NCBI GenBank assembly: GCA_963377175.1
Contig: CAUJNA010000170.1
Location: 124,001-188,000 of the forward strand
DNA: 64,000 bases
Direction: 5' to 3'
Source: Effrenium voratum
Taxonomy: Eukaryota; Sar; Dinophyceae; Suessiales; Symbiodiniaceae
The notes beneath the pieces were generated by a model. The model saw only the letters and a program-made list of their open reading frames with translations. It made no database searches and was not told the DNA's origin. This document shows positions 1 to 11,710 of the stretch, piece after piece (position 1 is the first letter of the stretch; every line of letters begins with the position of its first letter). Made by a program: the position numbers and the translations under genes.

Positions 1-3000
1 TTTGGTTGTTTTGGTCGAAAAATTGATGGGTTTCGATTCCTGATTTACCTGGTGTTGTTTTTTGTTTTTTCTCATCTACCAGGGAAACCCATCTATTTGC
101 CCTAAAAGGACACCTATGGTACCAAGGCGATCCAAGCAAAATGTCCAATGGCTTGGTTGTTGCAACATCTTGAGACTGGCCGCCTCAAAGTGGCGAAAAG
201 GGCCATGCGCTGACCCCGTTTGCTGCCAGCCCCTTATTTCACGAATTCTCAAGCCCGTGGTTTTTGGTAAGTCGGATAGACGTTCTTGGTAATCATACAT
301 TCCTTGTCGCATATCCATTTCCGTTTCCGAATGGATACCTTTTGCGTTCCTCAGTAGAATCTACCAGAGGAAGCCATCAAATTCGGGCTTCCCAAACATA
401 AAGACACCCAATATGTGGACCACAAATCAGGCAATAACATTTGTTTCGTTTCGTTGGGGTGTGATTATCTCTGAATGCAACCAAAAGCAAAGGGTGTCCA
501 TCACTTGGCAAGTGCGAAGTGACAACTTTGCTGCCACCCGCGGGGCCCACACACCCTGGAGCTGGTGGAGTACATCTAGAGACTACAGCTAGGACCACTG
601 ACTAATTTGGACCAACCATAGACTCACAGAACTCGGGGTCGTTTGAGGACACGTTGAGGCTGTCGCCTTGGTTTTGAGAGGTCCGAAAACATGAGGAGGT
701 CACATGGTTTGGTCGTTTGTGAGATAGGAAGGGAACAATCAGACCACTCATTGTTCCTTTGTGGACCCTTCTCGCAAACAAAGAATGCTTGCCTGCCTGT
801 TTTTGGATCGAAAGGAGGGTTTCCCGAAAAGGACACTCCTCAATTGGATCGTTCAGGTTCCTTCCGTTTGTTTGCAGTACCCCAAGGCATACTGAGAACC
901 TGTTGCTGAATTCAGCCACAATGGAGAACCGATTCCTGGGCCTATTCCTGGGTTGTGGGTCATGCTTCCTCTGCATGGCGCGCTGAGGGGAGTGAGACAC
1001 TTGGCTGCGTTTTGTTGGGTCGACGGGTTGAAAGGACCTGAATCGAACGCACCATTGCATCCTTTCGCAGAGGGGGGTCAGGGGGGGGGGCAAGACTGAG
1101 TACAGTACCACAGAAAATGGGCGTTCCTTTTGGTTGCCTTTGACAACCCTAAGTGGGGGTTGATCAAAAGGTCCTGTACATAACATGACCATTGGTTGGA
1201 AAACACGCAAGAATAATAGGATATGCCAACCACGTGGGAAAAGTTACCCATGGTCATTGGAGGGCCAATCATTTTGATCAACCCCAAGTGTATGTCATCG
1301 TACGGGAATGGCAGTGGCTGGTAAACACGTTAGCGTTTGTCGACCGAACGCAAGCACCAGAAGAACACCTTTGCTTTGCATCGAGATGCCCTGTTGGAAG
1401 CTGCTCTAGAGATCTCATTTCGTCTTTTTTGGGATCGGACCCCAAGAATGGGGGAGGGGTTCCTTTGGGAAACGCAAAAAAAAGGGGGCGCGACCTCACA
1501 AAAAGACACCCAATTGTCTGGAACGTTTACCCCTGAACTCTCCTGGCCAGACTAGGACTGGCCAGTTTTTTTTGGGGGGTCCCTTAAAAAAGACGACTCA
1601 TGTTTATCCATACTTCCAATCACAGCGAGTTGCTCCACAAAAGGATACGTGTTTGCTTCGGAGGAAGGGTGCGCGCCAAGCTTTTCGATCGGGGCTTTCT
1701 ACTTTGTCAAGAGTTGGTCACTGAGTTGCCTAAGGTCAGGGACTGTTGTACTGGAGTACCTCTGCTGCCTTTAAAGTAAAAACGGCCGCATAGGCCCGCA
1801 AAGCGGTGGCCAAGGGGTACATGGCTTGGAGCCCCTAACCGCATGGGTAGATGGGGTAACTGACAGCAAGGGAGATCAAGCTAAGAGGCTGAAGCCTGAC
1901 GAACGCGAGTACCTGTTCCGGGATGTCAGGATCTAGCACATGTCCTCATTCAAGTTTTTGAAAGGCCCAGCTTAGTTCGTGGTTCTGCTGCTTTTCATGG
2001 GGGTTAGAGGCCTATATAAGTCTGTATAAGCATGGTAGTGGAACCAAGAGTCAATGGTGTTTCGGTGCTGCTCATTTGGTTTCATGATGTCTCATCTGCG
2101 AAAAGTCAGCAAGGGGTTGAAGACATGTGTCATCAAGCACATGTGAAACTGTTGAGGTATTGACACTGGACGTATGGAGCTTCGTCCCCCGAAAAAGGTT
2201 GGGGACACCACCCATTTGGGGTTCCCCCATGAGACAAAGCCATAGATTTTCCGGGCGGCTCGGCTTGCTTCCTATGGCCGAGGGCTAATCACAAGACGTT
2301 CCATGGAAGACCTTTGACATATGGGTGTGTCCTTTTTGGGGAGGGTTAACCCCTTTTTTGTTTGAACTGGTTTGAAGAAAGTGAAAAGGGGGAAACGCGG
2401 TTTAAACCTGTTTTAACTGGTTTGAAAAGGGAAACACGTCCTTTTTTTGGGGGGGCATCCCCTAAAAAAGACATCCCCGTATAGGATTGTTGTGATAGAG
2501 GCTCGCCTGTTGGCCAGTTGCATCCTTACGAAAGCATTTAGGGAAGCACCTAGAAAACCCTTGCCGCAGGTTTCACAGGAGAGAGATGACCTGGGTATGA
2601 TCAAGCTAGGGTTTTTGGCCTTTTGAATTGAGGTGGCTTTCCTTCCCAGACCAACCTGAAACTCGAGCCCTTGAACCAAGCTGCCTGCCTTAGGAAAACC
2701 AACCGGAGAAAGCTGCGAGACAGCTGCGAAGAAACACCGAAATCTCATCCAAGTAGCTTCTAGAGGACCTGTCGGTTATTATATATGTAATGGGAAGCCA
2801 AAAGGAAGCCGTGGCAATGCATTTGCGGGGTGCATGACTATTGTTTGTTCTTTGTTGGGGGCCCGAAACGGACATCAGAGTTCGGGGATTTATGGCTCCC
2901 ACCAACCATGAAAGGGGGTGTCAACTGTTAAAATTCCGAGGCGATCGGAAACCGGTGGTTGGATTCATGTCCACCAAGCATTTGGAAGGTTTGTGCGGTA

Positions 3001-4142
3001 GATGTTTTTGTTGGGGCATTCAAAAGGCGAAAAAGGCCACCATGTACCCCAAATCCCCGAACCACTCCGATAGATCTCACGAGAATCCACCCTTTCGAAG
3101 TCCGTGATCCCTTCGGGGTGATGCTTGCATGGTGTAATCTGGGGGTTTCTCCAAAGGACTGGTGGTTGATTTGCTTTTATTTTGCCTTTTGACCCATCTA
3201 CCCTCTCGAATAGAAGCTGACAAGGTTTCGGGAAGGCTACCCGGTACCATGATTGGAAGGGTAAAAAGGGTTGAGACAGACAGGGATCCCTCAATTTTCC
3301 CTTTGGACCTCCAAAGGTGGCAATGTGTTGGAGGCCCCCAGCAAACCGATCAACTTTTGACTCGGGGAAATCCAGTGACAGCAAGACCCCTTTTTTCTCC
3401 ACGAAACGCCTGCGATATCAAGGAGGAAGGACGAGGCCGGTGATGGGCCGACGGGAATGGCCAGTAACAAGACCAGCCACAGCAACCTGAGGTGTTCACA
3501 TTCAGAAACGGAGCACTATTAAATCACGCCCGTGCTCGTGATACATGGGTATATAATAAATGGATATGCATATATATATATATACATGGTCCAGTGACTA
3601 TGGTCCCCGGGTCCCCCCCCCAAAAGGGGGAAGGGATGTGTCTAGTTACTCTTCGTTTCGTTGGTGCAAAGGTCAGCCAGTGTGTTGCTTGCCATGTGCG
3701 AGTGCAGCTGTCCACCTCGCTGGTTTTCAGAGTACGGAATCACGGCTTCTTGGAATGAACCTAGGGATAGGAAACCACAAGGGATGGTTTACAGGGGTCA
3801 TCCCCATTCCCTCACTCCCTGGGTTCATGGACTTTAGTCACTTTTCGGGGTTGGGCCATTTTGGTGTTAAGCAAACCGCTAGTTGTAGGTTACTTTTCGG
3901 CCAATCCACTCCATCGGAAAAGTGAGTTGTTTGGTGAGTTTGCTAAGAGAAAGCAAGAGGTGGACATACCTGGTGGGTTCTGCCTTGACTCAAGGTTGTT
4001 AAGGGCTCCTCTGATTTCGAGGTTTGGGCAGCCGAACTCCATTTCAGCTTTGGTGCGAGCCCTTAGGGGCAAACCGACCGAATCGGCGAACTCTACGAGT
4101 TGTGTTGTTTCAGGCGTTCGCTTGGCTGAAAGATGGTACAGG
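1..4142. other. No gene recognised
   Basis: Contains a family D hairpin, GGGG/CCCC hairpin-type repeats (for example 2319-2478) and family E/F relatives. Open frames are short and lack domains. The strings RLKPDEREYLFRD (about 1886-1925) are protein-like but have no convincing splice partner. Confidence 0.6.
1151..1290 (+). repeat. Family D hairpin element, GTTGATCAAAAGGTCCTG
   Basis: AAGTGGGGGTTGATCAAAA at left and TTTTGATCAACCCCAAGTG at right. A shorter relative at 39663-39745 shares GTTGATCAAAAGGTCCTGTG and GGAGGCC. Confidence 0.7.
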
Positions 4143-4482
4143 GTGAGTTGGATGCTAACCAATAACCAGTGGATTGTAGGGCAATCGCTATGGTAGGTAA
4201 CTCTTTGCAATGGTCCTTTTGGCTTTCAAAAGATAGCAAGCCCTCGGTTACCTGCTATGCAGGTAAATGGAATCAGGCAAGAGCTGGTTGCGCAGGTGTT
4301 TGTCGTTGAGCCGTGAGTTGGATGCTAACCAATAACCAGTGGATTGTAGGGCAATCGCTATGGTAGGTAACTCTTTGCAATGGTCCTTTTGGCTTTCAAA
4401 AGATAGCAAGCCCTCGGTTACCTGCTATGCAGGTAAATGGAATCAGGCAAGAGCTGGTTGCGCAGGTGTTTGTCGTTGAGCC
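4143..4482 (+). repeat. Perfect tandem duplication, 2 x 170 bp
   Basis: 4143-4312 and 4313-4482 are identical by eye, starting GTGAGTTGGATGCTAACC. Each contains a hairpin element (GGTAGGTAAC ... GGTTACCTGCTAT). The exact identity implies a recent duplication or an assembly artefact. Confidence 0.9.
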
Positions 4483-4995
4483 CCCATTTACCAAGGATCC
4501 ATGTTGGGCAACTGCCACCTTGATTCTCGTGCAGCCCGAGGAATACTGAGCAGACTATGGACAAACACCACGACTGCGGGCGCAGTCGGCGGGTTGTTTA
4601 TCCTAGTGTCTAGGGTTTCGTCCATCCCAACCGGTGCTGGATTTCGTACATCCATATGTACTGCTTTTGTTTGTGAAAATAACTCCTAGGGTTTCAGCCT
4701 ACCTTGTTACCTTTTGGTAATCAAGTGGAACCTCTCTTTGTTCCCGAAAGGGCTCTTCGGCCTGGAACTTGTTGTTTTTTGACAACTTGGATTTTGGCGT
4801 TCCTTTTCTTTATGGCCATTTGGTTGGATCTTGGGACTTTAGCATTTGGGAAACCTTGTGGATTTTCCGAGTTGGACCCACAAAAGGCTATTCACTTTTT
4901 GCAAAGGGGTCAAAAGCAACCAAGCTTTGGTTTCCCTTTAAACCCACCTTCACCACGGCCTTTCGAGCCTCAGACACGGCACAGACCCGAGCCAG

Positions 4996-5049
4996 GACTT
5001 CAAGATTGGGGTGGTGGCGCGATTTCGACCTGCAGCGGGGAACAGCCAG
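4996..5049 (+). CDS. Possible upstream exon, DFKIGVVARFRPAAGNSQ
   Basis: From CGAGCCAG|GACTTC to AACAGCCAG|GTAGAG, phase 0-0, 18 codons. VVARFRP resembles the first beta strand and RP signature of kinesin motor domains. No kinesin P-loop, switch or LAGSE motif was seen downstream in the window. It is therefore either a lone exon or fragment of another gene, or the far N-terminus of the cyclase gene. Phases allow joining to 6439. Confidence 0.3.
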
Positions 5050-5875
5050 GTAGAGGACGAGGACAGGATGGTCAATGGACGGTCCCTTGTGGCGGGGAGT
5101 GGGTGGGCACAGTACCCCTATCTGGTGGTTTGGATTCTGGTCAATGGACCAGTAACTTACCAAGAAGGGGGGGGGATAAGTGTTTTTTCTTCTCCGATCA
5201 TAACATAAGCAAGCCTCATGTGTAGACGTTTGATTCGTGATCATTCGATATTAAGCATGATAAATCATGCTGTTGTTTCATGGCTGTTCTGAGAGCCCAC
5301 CAGCAATGTTGAACTTGAATTGGAGTTTGCTATGCTGCTTTCTTGGTTGCCATTGGAGCACAGGTTGATCTTTGATTTGATGCCACAACTTGCCTCAAGT
5401 CACCAGGCACCTCGCGAGGCAGATAGATTGGAAGAAGCCGTATTTTAAGCATGGGTTGGGCATTTCTTTCAAGGGGGTGATCCCACGAAACACAGAGCAC
5501 TTCACCCCTTAAAGAGTCGCGCCTCTCAGAAGCCGTGCCCTTTGATTCTTCGCGGAGTTCCCAACTTATAGTCTGGTTTCCGGCCTTAGGTACTTCTAAG
5601 CAGCAATGTCTTCTCGCTCGTGAAGCGGGAAGTCTTTTTTTCCGAGTCACCAGGGGATTCTGTAGTTTGTCCCATGTCTTGGGGGAACAGAATCTGACGG
5701 TGGCTCTAGCCATTCCTTGCCTCCTGATTGCTTCCGGCTCCCGGAATCACAGATGAAGTTTTTCCGGTTTGCCCCAATTGTTTTGGGTCGAGGTGAGTCC
5801 GAGTTCGGCTGTCTAACATGGTCATTGGGTTTCAACAATTTTTCTGGGGTGGGCAAACTACACAAGACTCATGGG

Positions 5876-6068
5876 TATATATATTATTATTATGAATTTA
5901 ATTGTAGTAAAATGAGGTAATATTATTTTATTATATTGGTTGGATTGGTTCGGTAAAGTTTATAAATCGTGTTTGTGGATAATAAGGGTTATAGGATAAT
6001 TTCTTTAAGGTAAGGTTTTATAATTATATCCGCTATTTTATATTATTAATATAATAAATTAAATAATC
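5876..6068. other. AT-rich island
   Basis: About 190 bp of mainly A/T (TATTATTATTATG, TTATATCCGCTATTTTATAT) in surroundings near 50% GC. No open frame or RNA fold recognised. Confidence 0.7.
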
Positions 6069-6243
6069 AACAACAACAAGGGTACCCTCTCAAAAGCACG
6101 ATCTCAAACACACACTCAATAAAGAGCTGACATACTTTGGGCATAATTACCGTTTGCTGCAATGAACTGCCGTGCTCTCTGTCTCTCTCTTCCAGCACCC
6201 TCCCCCAACGAATGCTTTTCAACACAGTCGTTAGAGGGTGCTT

Positions 6244-6425
6244 GTTTCTCTCTCTCTCTCTCTCGCTATCTGTCCTTCTCTTCCTCTCTTTCTCTCTCTT
6301 TCTCTCTTGTTTGTTGGGTTGTTTGGTCATTTCTGGGCTTGTTTCTGTCTCTTAGTTGCTCATGTCTTTCTCTTGCTCTCTCTCTCTCTCTCTCTCCATG
6401 TGTCCCCGTCTCTCCGTCTCTCCGG
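6244..6425 (+). repeat. CT-rich polypyrimidine tract
   Basis: Long (CT)n and (TTTCTC)n stretches interrupted around 6309-6360, directly before the candidate microexon at 6439. Confidence 0.85.
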
Positions 6426-6438
6426 TTCTCCCAATGAG

Positions 6439-6465
6439 GGCGTGGTGCTCCCGCTGCACCAGAAG
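6439..6465 (+). CDS. Possible 27-nt upstream microexon, GVVLPLHQK
   Basis: After CCCAATGAG the frame reads GVVLPLHQK up to CAGAAG|GCGCTT (GC donor), phase 0-0. It lies just past a long CT-rich tract that could act as a polypyrimidine tract. The open frame continues as ALPLPGAPFARRE, so a longer exon is possible. No domain can be assigned. Confidence 0.3.
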
Positions 6466-7308
6466 GCGCTTCCGCTTCCCGGGGCTCCCTTCGCACGAAG
6501 AGAGCTGCCGTGGAATGACACCCTGACGTTGGTGACAGGGAAAACCTCAAAAAGGACCAAAAAAGTTTGCAGATTGGAAAACCCAAGGTGTGTTGGTAAC
6601 TTACAGGGGAATCATGAGAAACCAGGGTTGCTGAAGGGTGCGAAATGGGTTTCGTCAATCCACTTTCCTCTTTGGGTGCTTTAACTGGCGGGGTAATGTG
6701 CAGGTGGAGAATCTACCCCAGGTCCCTATATGCCCCTCTTTCTGGTTTTAAGTAGCACCTTCTGGTTGCCAATTTCAAGTGTGCATTTAAAGGAGTCACG
6801 TCGGGAGCCCTCGTGGATGAAACCCAAGAAGAACTTCCATTTTTAGAGGAGCCAACATCATGGTCCGAGGAATCGTTTACGGGACCCCCCTGTGTGAGTT
6901 CCATTTTCACTTGCATATGTTTATCATCGTTGTGCAACATACTAGCTGATTGGAAGGGAGCGAATTAAACTTGGAGCTGGGGCCTGGTCTTCAAATTTGC
7001 TCGGAGCCAGAGGAAGCCGTTCGGAGCCTGTAAAGACATAGTCTTGCATTGCCATGTTAGAAGTCATAAGTAATTATGTTAATACCCCCCGCCGTGGTTT
7101 GGGGGCGGGTAATTCTGATGTGCTTTACGTGATTGGGATAGTGGGAATCGGCGTTTTTGAAATGTGGTGCCCCTTGAAACACCCACCACAAGGGAGGGCC
7201 ATGTTTTGGGACACACCCAGCATTTTTGAGAATTCTTCAAACACATCCAACCCCTCATGGCTCATCAAATCCTGTTCACATAAAACTCAATGAATCCCAG
7301 TTACCCCT

Positions 7309-7370
7309 ACAGTAGGTAACCCTTCGCCGTGTTCCTTTTGGTTTTGAAACGGTGCTTGGTTACCTACTGT
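7309..7370 (+). repeat. Family C hairpin element, ACAGTAGGTAAC
   Basis: Perfect 12-bp inverted repeat ACAGTAGGTAAC / GTTACCTACTGT around CCTTTTGGTTTTGAAACG. Relatives at 4188-4258, 4358-4428, about 27290-27352 and about 30409-30465. Confidence 0.75.
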
Positions 7371-8583
7371 ATAAGGAAGTGGAATCACGAGAGACAACCA
7401 CTGCTTTGATGCGGTTTCGGCAGGCAAGGCGCTAGATGGACGTAGGTTTCCTCATGGAAAGTCCTGAACGATCTGGCGTTTGCATGTTGAACTGCTGTTT
7501 TCCGCCCTGCCAAAGAGCGACAAGTGTGTGTCTTTCTTTAGGAATCGGACAGGGCCCCAAAACGGCTTCGGCGTCCATTAAAGGTACCCCAAGAAAAAGA
7601 CAACCCCAAAACACAAATGAAAACGACCACTACGACAACTTGTATTAACGCAATTACCTAACACATTTGTCCTACGTATATCTTGATACTGGCGACAGCA
7701 CAAAATGCTTTTCGAAAGGTGTTGTTTGGTTCCATTGGGTCGAGGAGAGGATGTGGATGTCTTTTCAGGGCACCCATCCCATTTTGCCGGGGGGGGGGGA
7801 GAGTCTGATTGCTTCAAAAAATAAGATAGAACAAGCTTGCCTGTGAAGGGTGCCCACTAAGCGATCTTTGCCTATGTATGACTTGTGTTTTGTGCAGAAG
7901 GCCCCATAGGGGGGGGGAGGTTGCATCGCCGATTTGTGCTGCTCACCTGATTTATGTGGAGGGGTACGGGACAGTCCCGACCAATACGGACATCGTCCCT
8001 ACTTGTTTACAGTTTTGTGGGGATTTGTTTTTGGGAAAACCACAGGCGAGGGTTTGATGTTGACTCACCACCTCGTAAGATAAGATATGATGGCTGTGCC
8101 TTGTGTTGAGGGCACTCTTGTTTGCAAGGGATGCAGCAATTTTACGACTTACCCGATCGCCAAAAAGCCAACCGCCAACCGGTGCGGTTCTCGGAGGAAT
8201 CGCGAGACTCGCGTTGAGTTCCAAAGAAATGCATCCTCCAGCCATTCAAGAGCGCAGCGACTGAACACAAACCGCTTTCTGGCCAGTTTGCGGCAGAAGT
8301 CAGTTATTGTTGTTTTCTTGTCCGAAGAATGGGTTCGATTTTCCCGAAGATTTCTGTTCAAATCATTTGCTCGAGTCTAGCCCAAGGCAGTGTTAGCGAC
8401 TGGAGCTTAACACGACGATCTTCTCTACCCGTAAAAACGGCCGGCTCTCACTTTTCTCTTTTACCCCCAATAATGATCCAGAGCTGGGTGCAACAAAGCC
8501 TGTATTGTTTGACCACCCAAAAGGAAACCACAATTGAATGGTTCTTTATTTGATGTTTACAGACTCCCTATTGAAAACCAGAC

Positions 8584-8662
8584 CGGTATCAAACCCGTCA
8601 ACGGCTTCGGCCACCGGAACGATGGTTCGCCAGCCATGCGTTGCAGCTGCTTTGATGGCTTC
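8584..8662 (-). CDS. Isolated exon-like segment on the minus strand
   Basis: On the minus strand, CTCTGAG is followed by EAIKAAATHGWRTIVPVAEA and VDGFDTG, ending GATACCG|GTCTGG (GT). The residues look like a folded-protein fragment, with AG|G and G|GT boundaries, but no second minus-strand exon was found and no family is recognised. It may be a fragment of another gene or chance. Confidence 0.22.
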
Positions 8663-8730
8663 CTCAGAGCGGAGGTGGGGTGAACGGCAGGGAAGGTCTG
8701 ATGGTCGGAGGCTTGGCCCCCTTGTGGATG

Positions 8731-8840
8731 CTAGGTCCCCCAGTAGTGCCCTTTTACCCTTGTTTTGGGGAGGGTTCCCCTGCTAAAATAGACTACAGAA
8801 AAGGGTACCCTTATTCTAACCTCTCTACTGGAGGACCTAG
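8731..8840 (+). mobile_element. Family A inverted-repeat element, copy 1
   Basis: Starts CTAGGTCCCCCAGTAG and ends CTACTGGAGGACCTAG, near-perfect 16-bp inverted ends. Flanked by GATG on both sides (8727-8730 and 8841-8844). Confidence 0.85.
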
Positions 8841-9159
8841 GATGGCGTTTAAAGGGAATCCAAAGAAACTCAAGCCCGATTTTCCCGAAAGGGACTTGAT
8901 ATGTGACGGGAACCAGCCAATTTGGACGTGTTGGAAGGGGTCTTGACATGGTTTGGTCACGCAGATGTGCGTCACAACAGGACCCCCCCAAGAAAGAAAA
9001 AGAAGTAAGCTTCCTCAACCCGAGACAGGCAAACCTCAAACATCGTACACCCATGTTCTTACTTCCTGATTTCCTGGACTGTTAAACAAACAGTTTGGAC
9101 TTGTTTGGCCCATCCATTCAGGAAGTGAGTGTTTCGGCTGCTCGCCCAAGCCTCGCGAG

Positions 9160-9234
9160 GCGGCTCCGCTTGCACCGCCGCCGCCAACACCGCCGCCCTC
9201 GCTGGCACAAAGCCCGACAGAGGCAGATGCCCAG
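9160..9234 (+). CDS. Possible upstream exon, proline-rich linker
   Basis: Reads [20 protein letters not shown], then EADAQ, from CTCGCGAG|GCGG to ATGCCCAG|GTGCAG. It is 25 codons, phase 0-0. GC-rich CCG/CCA repeats make all three frames open, so the reading is uncertain. It is the only strongly GC-rich patch between 6.5 and 9.4 kb. Confidence 0.35.
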
Positions 9235-9722
9235 GTGCAGGGCAGCGCAGCGGGTTTTTCGTGTTTGCAAGAAATAGGAAAACATATTTCCGTACTAATG
9301 ACGGATAATGATTAAGCCATCAAAATATGGATGCTTAATCTACGTGTTTATTTGCAAACAAAGATCGAATGATGCCCCCGGATGAATGACGCCCCCCCAG
9401 TTGCCTTTTAGGGCCCGACCTATTCAGCACGGTGAATCCGTGGTCGACATTGGCACAGGCGGCTTCTTGCCGCCACGAATGCCACTTGAAGAGAGGGCTG
9501 CAAAGGGAAAGTTATTCTTCTCACTTGCCCGAAGCAAACCTTTCGACCTTTTATCGGTTTCCAACTTTTGTCGTTTTCCGACTCCGTTTGGTTTCTTTGA
9601 CTTGGTCCATCTTTCGTCATGGCCCAAAAAGTGCTCACCTGGATTCTGGTTCCCAGCCCGGGCAACTGCGAAAGCGGATACCTTCAAGGCGAAGGTCTCC
9701 GGCCCTCATCTCAGGTGCCCAG

Positions 9723-9760
9723 GGGCCGGCGGAAGTCGCGGACATACTCGAAGATGTGGG
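9723..9760 (+). CDS. Possible 38-nt upstream exon, GPAEVADILEDVG
   Basis: Between AG at 9721-9722 and GATGTGGG|GAGCCT (GA donor), reading GPAEVADILEDVG. It supplies the phase change (0 to 2) needed between the exons at 9160-9234 and 12463. The frame stays open for another 98 codons, so the 3' end is soft. Low-complexity helix; no domain. Confidence 0.35.
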
Positions 9761-10132
9761 GAGCCTCAACGGACTCAGGGGCCCAGTGGAATCAGTACCT
9801 GGACCCAACTTACATGGGGAAGCGTCCATGTCCATTCTTTCCAGGGATCCGATTCTTTTCAGGAAACCATCAACAATCCTGGAGGGAAACAGCGGTCGGT
9901 TTTTGAAAAGCACGGTTGCAAACAACAGCTGGAGTCATCTCCTAGACAACTGCCCTGGAAATTGCCCCAAAGCTACGCCAGGTGATGCGGTGTTGTGGGG
10001 TAGATCAGATCCAGGTCACCAGGTCTTCGGATTCTTGGAGCTTAGAACAGATGTTTAAGGGAACACGTAGGTAGATTGACGGGTAGACTAGATTAGATGA
10101 AAACATAGATAGATTAGATTTGATTAGATGAG

Positions 10133-10230
10133 ATAGATAGATAGATAGATAGATCGATTAGGTTATAGGTTATAGGTTATAGGTGATAGGTGATAGGTGA
10201 TAGGTGATAGGTTATAGGTTATAGGTTATA
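10133..10230 (+). repeat. GATA microsatellite and 7-bp GGTTATA/GGTGATA array
   Basis: About five GATA units, then ten 7-bp units ordered GGTTATA x3, GGTGATA x4, GGTTATA x3. Confidence 0.9.
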
Positions 10231-11631
10231 GATTAGACCAGCCTGCAAGCCAACGAGAGGAATGTGAGCATCCAGGGATCTTGCATTCCAAGGTGGTACC
10301 ACCGGAGCCAGGGAATTTATCCTTTAAGGATAAGACAAAGCTCAAGGTTGAATTAGGGTTAATAAGCTCTAAACAAGGCTTAAACTGTCACATTTCTTGG
10401 GAGTTTGGTCTGGGCAGAGTGGGGGAAGTCTTTGATGCGTGCATTTCTGCAACTTAGCTTTAGAATGCGGCTCAGGAGCGAATGTTCGGTTATTGACAGG
10501 CCAAGGCCAAAGGCAACATCCGTCAATTGGACGTGGGGTGCCACATGCCCATCGCTCTGAATGGTCCCAAACGCAATTGACACGGGAATGGTACTTGTTT
10601 GATCACGGACATCTTGGGATTTCAACAGCCATCCACGGTTCGTGGATTGAACAGATGGTGCAACCGTGCCATTTGCCTCACTGTCCAGAGTCGACTGGTT
10701 GCGCCTTTAAGCAGTCGGCATGCTATCTAAGACTAAGAGACTTCAAGTCTGGCTGGTTGGAAGGGAGCCGGACTCGGAGCTCAAGGTATCCCAGATTTGC
10801 TCTTAAAGAGGGAGCCTTTCGGAGCTACCTGGAGTTCACTGTAACGACATGGTCCGTGACATGGTAGGTTTCCCTGCATCGTGCAACAAGTTGTTGCCTT
10901 TTGTGCAGCGAGTTGCCGGTAAAAATGCGTTACAGAAGAGAGGCTAGACTAGTATTGCGTACCAGCGACACGACCAAGAGTCGAGTGCGGGCACGCAGCC
11001 TACGGCTTTTCTCAGCGTGTCAACATTCCGAGACTTGACATCGGCAAATTCATTTTGCACGGATCGTCAAAGGCCCGTCAGCCTAGAAGTTTAGAGCAAA
11101 ACAGGAATTTTGGTGGAGCTTCCACCAAAAGGCTGCAACAGGATTGCGGCCATGGGATGTTCACCGCATATTCGAGTTCTTGGAACCGCTCTAAAGGGCG
11201 CTACACCCAGACATAAATTTACTTGATGATTGCTTTCCCAGCTGTCCCCCCCTCACACGAAGGTTCAACGCACTGAAGCCTCTTTCTCTTTAGGCGCTGT
11301 TTCACAAGCAATCTGGGCCCCTGGGACTGGAAATGGAACCCTGTTGTTTTCCCTGTGGTCAAAAACCAGCTAGGATCCCCAAGAAATAACAGGGGATCCG
11401 ATCAGGGCGACGCAGAACCGGCTGGGGGGAACCGCCCGGAAAAAAAAAAAAAAAAAAAAAAAAACTGAGAAGGCACGATACCCCGGGGAAAAGCCGATGT
11501 GTGTTTTTACTGTAAGGTACCTCATTTTTGGCCATAGGCTTTTCCCAAGTGGACAGTGCCTTCTCAACTTTTTATTTTTTGAAAAATAAAAATAAAAATG
11601 AGCGAGCACGCAGAGGTTGGGGGAGCACGCA

Positions 11632-11710
11632 AACCCGGAGAAGGCCCGCAAAACCGGAGAAGGCCCGCAAAACCGGAGAAGGCCCGCAAAATCCGGAGAA
11701 GGCCCGGAAA
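11632..11710 (+). repeat. 19-20-bp tandem repeat, 4 units
   Basis: Units of CCGGAGAAGGCCCGCAAAA with small changes. A relic (GAGAAGGCACGCTTATCTGG) lies at 11890-11910. A 24-A run precedes it at about 11440-11464. Confidence 0.8.

Noticed and set aside
1886..1925. RLKPDEREYLFRD on the plus strand
   Set aside because: Protein-like, but the acceptor is weak and the phase and partner are unclear; not enough support for an exon.
4996..6465. A complete kinesin gene
   Set aside because: Only the VVARFRP strand was seen; P-loop, switch I/II and LAGSE motifs are absent from the window.
9386..10058. Two overlapping ~200-codon plus-strand frames
   Set aside because: No domain; only the short GPAEVADILEDVG part has splice-like borders fitting the gene chain.
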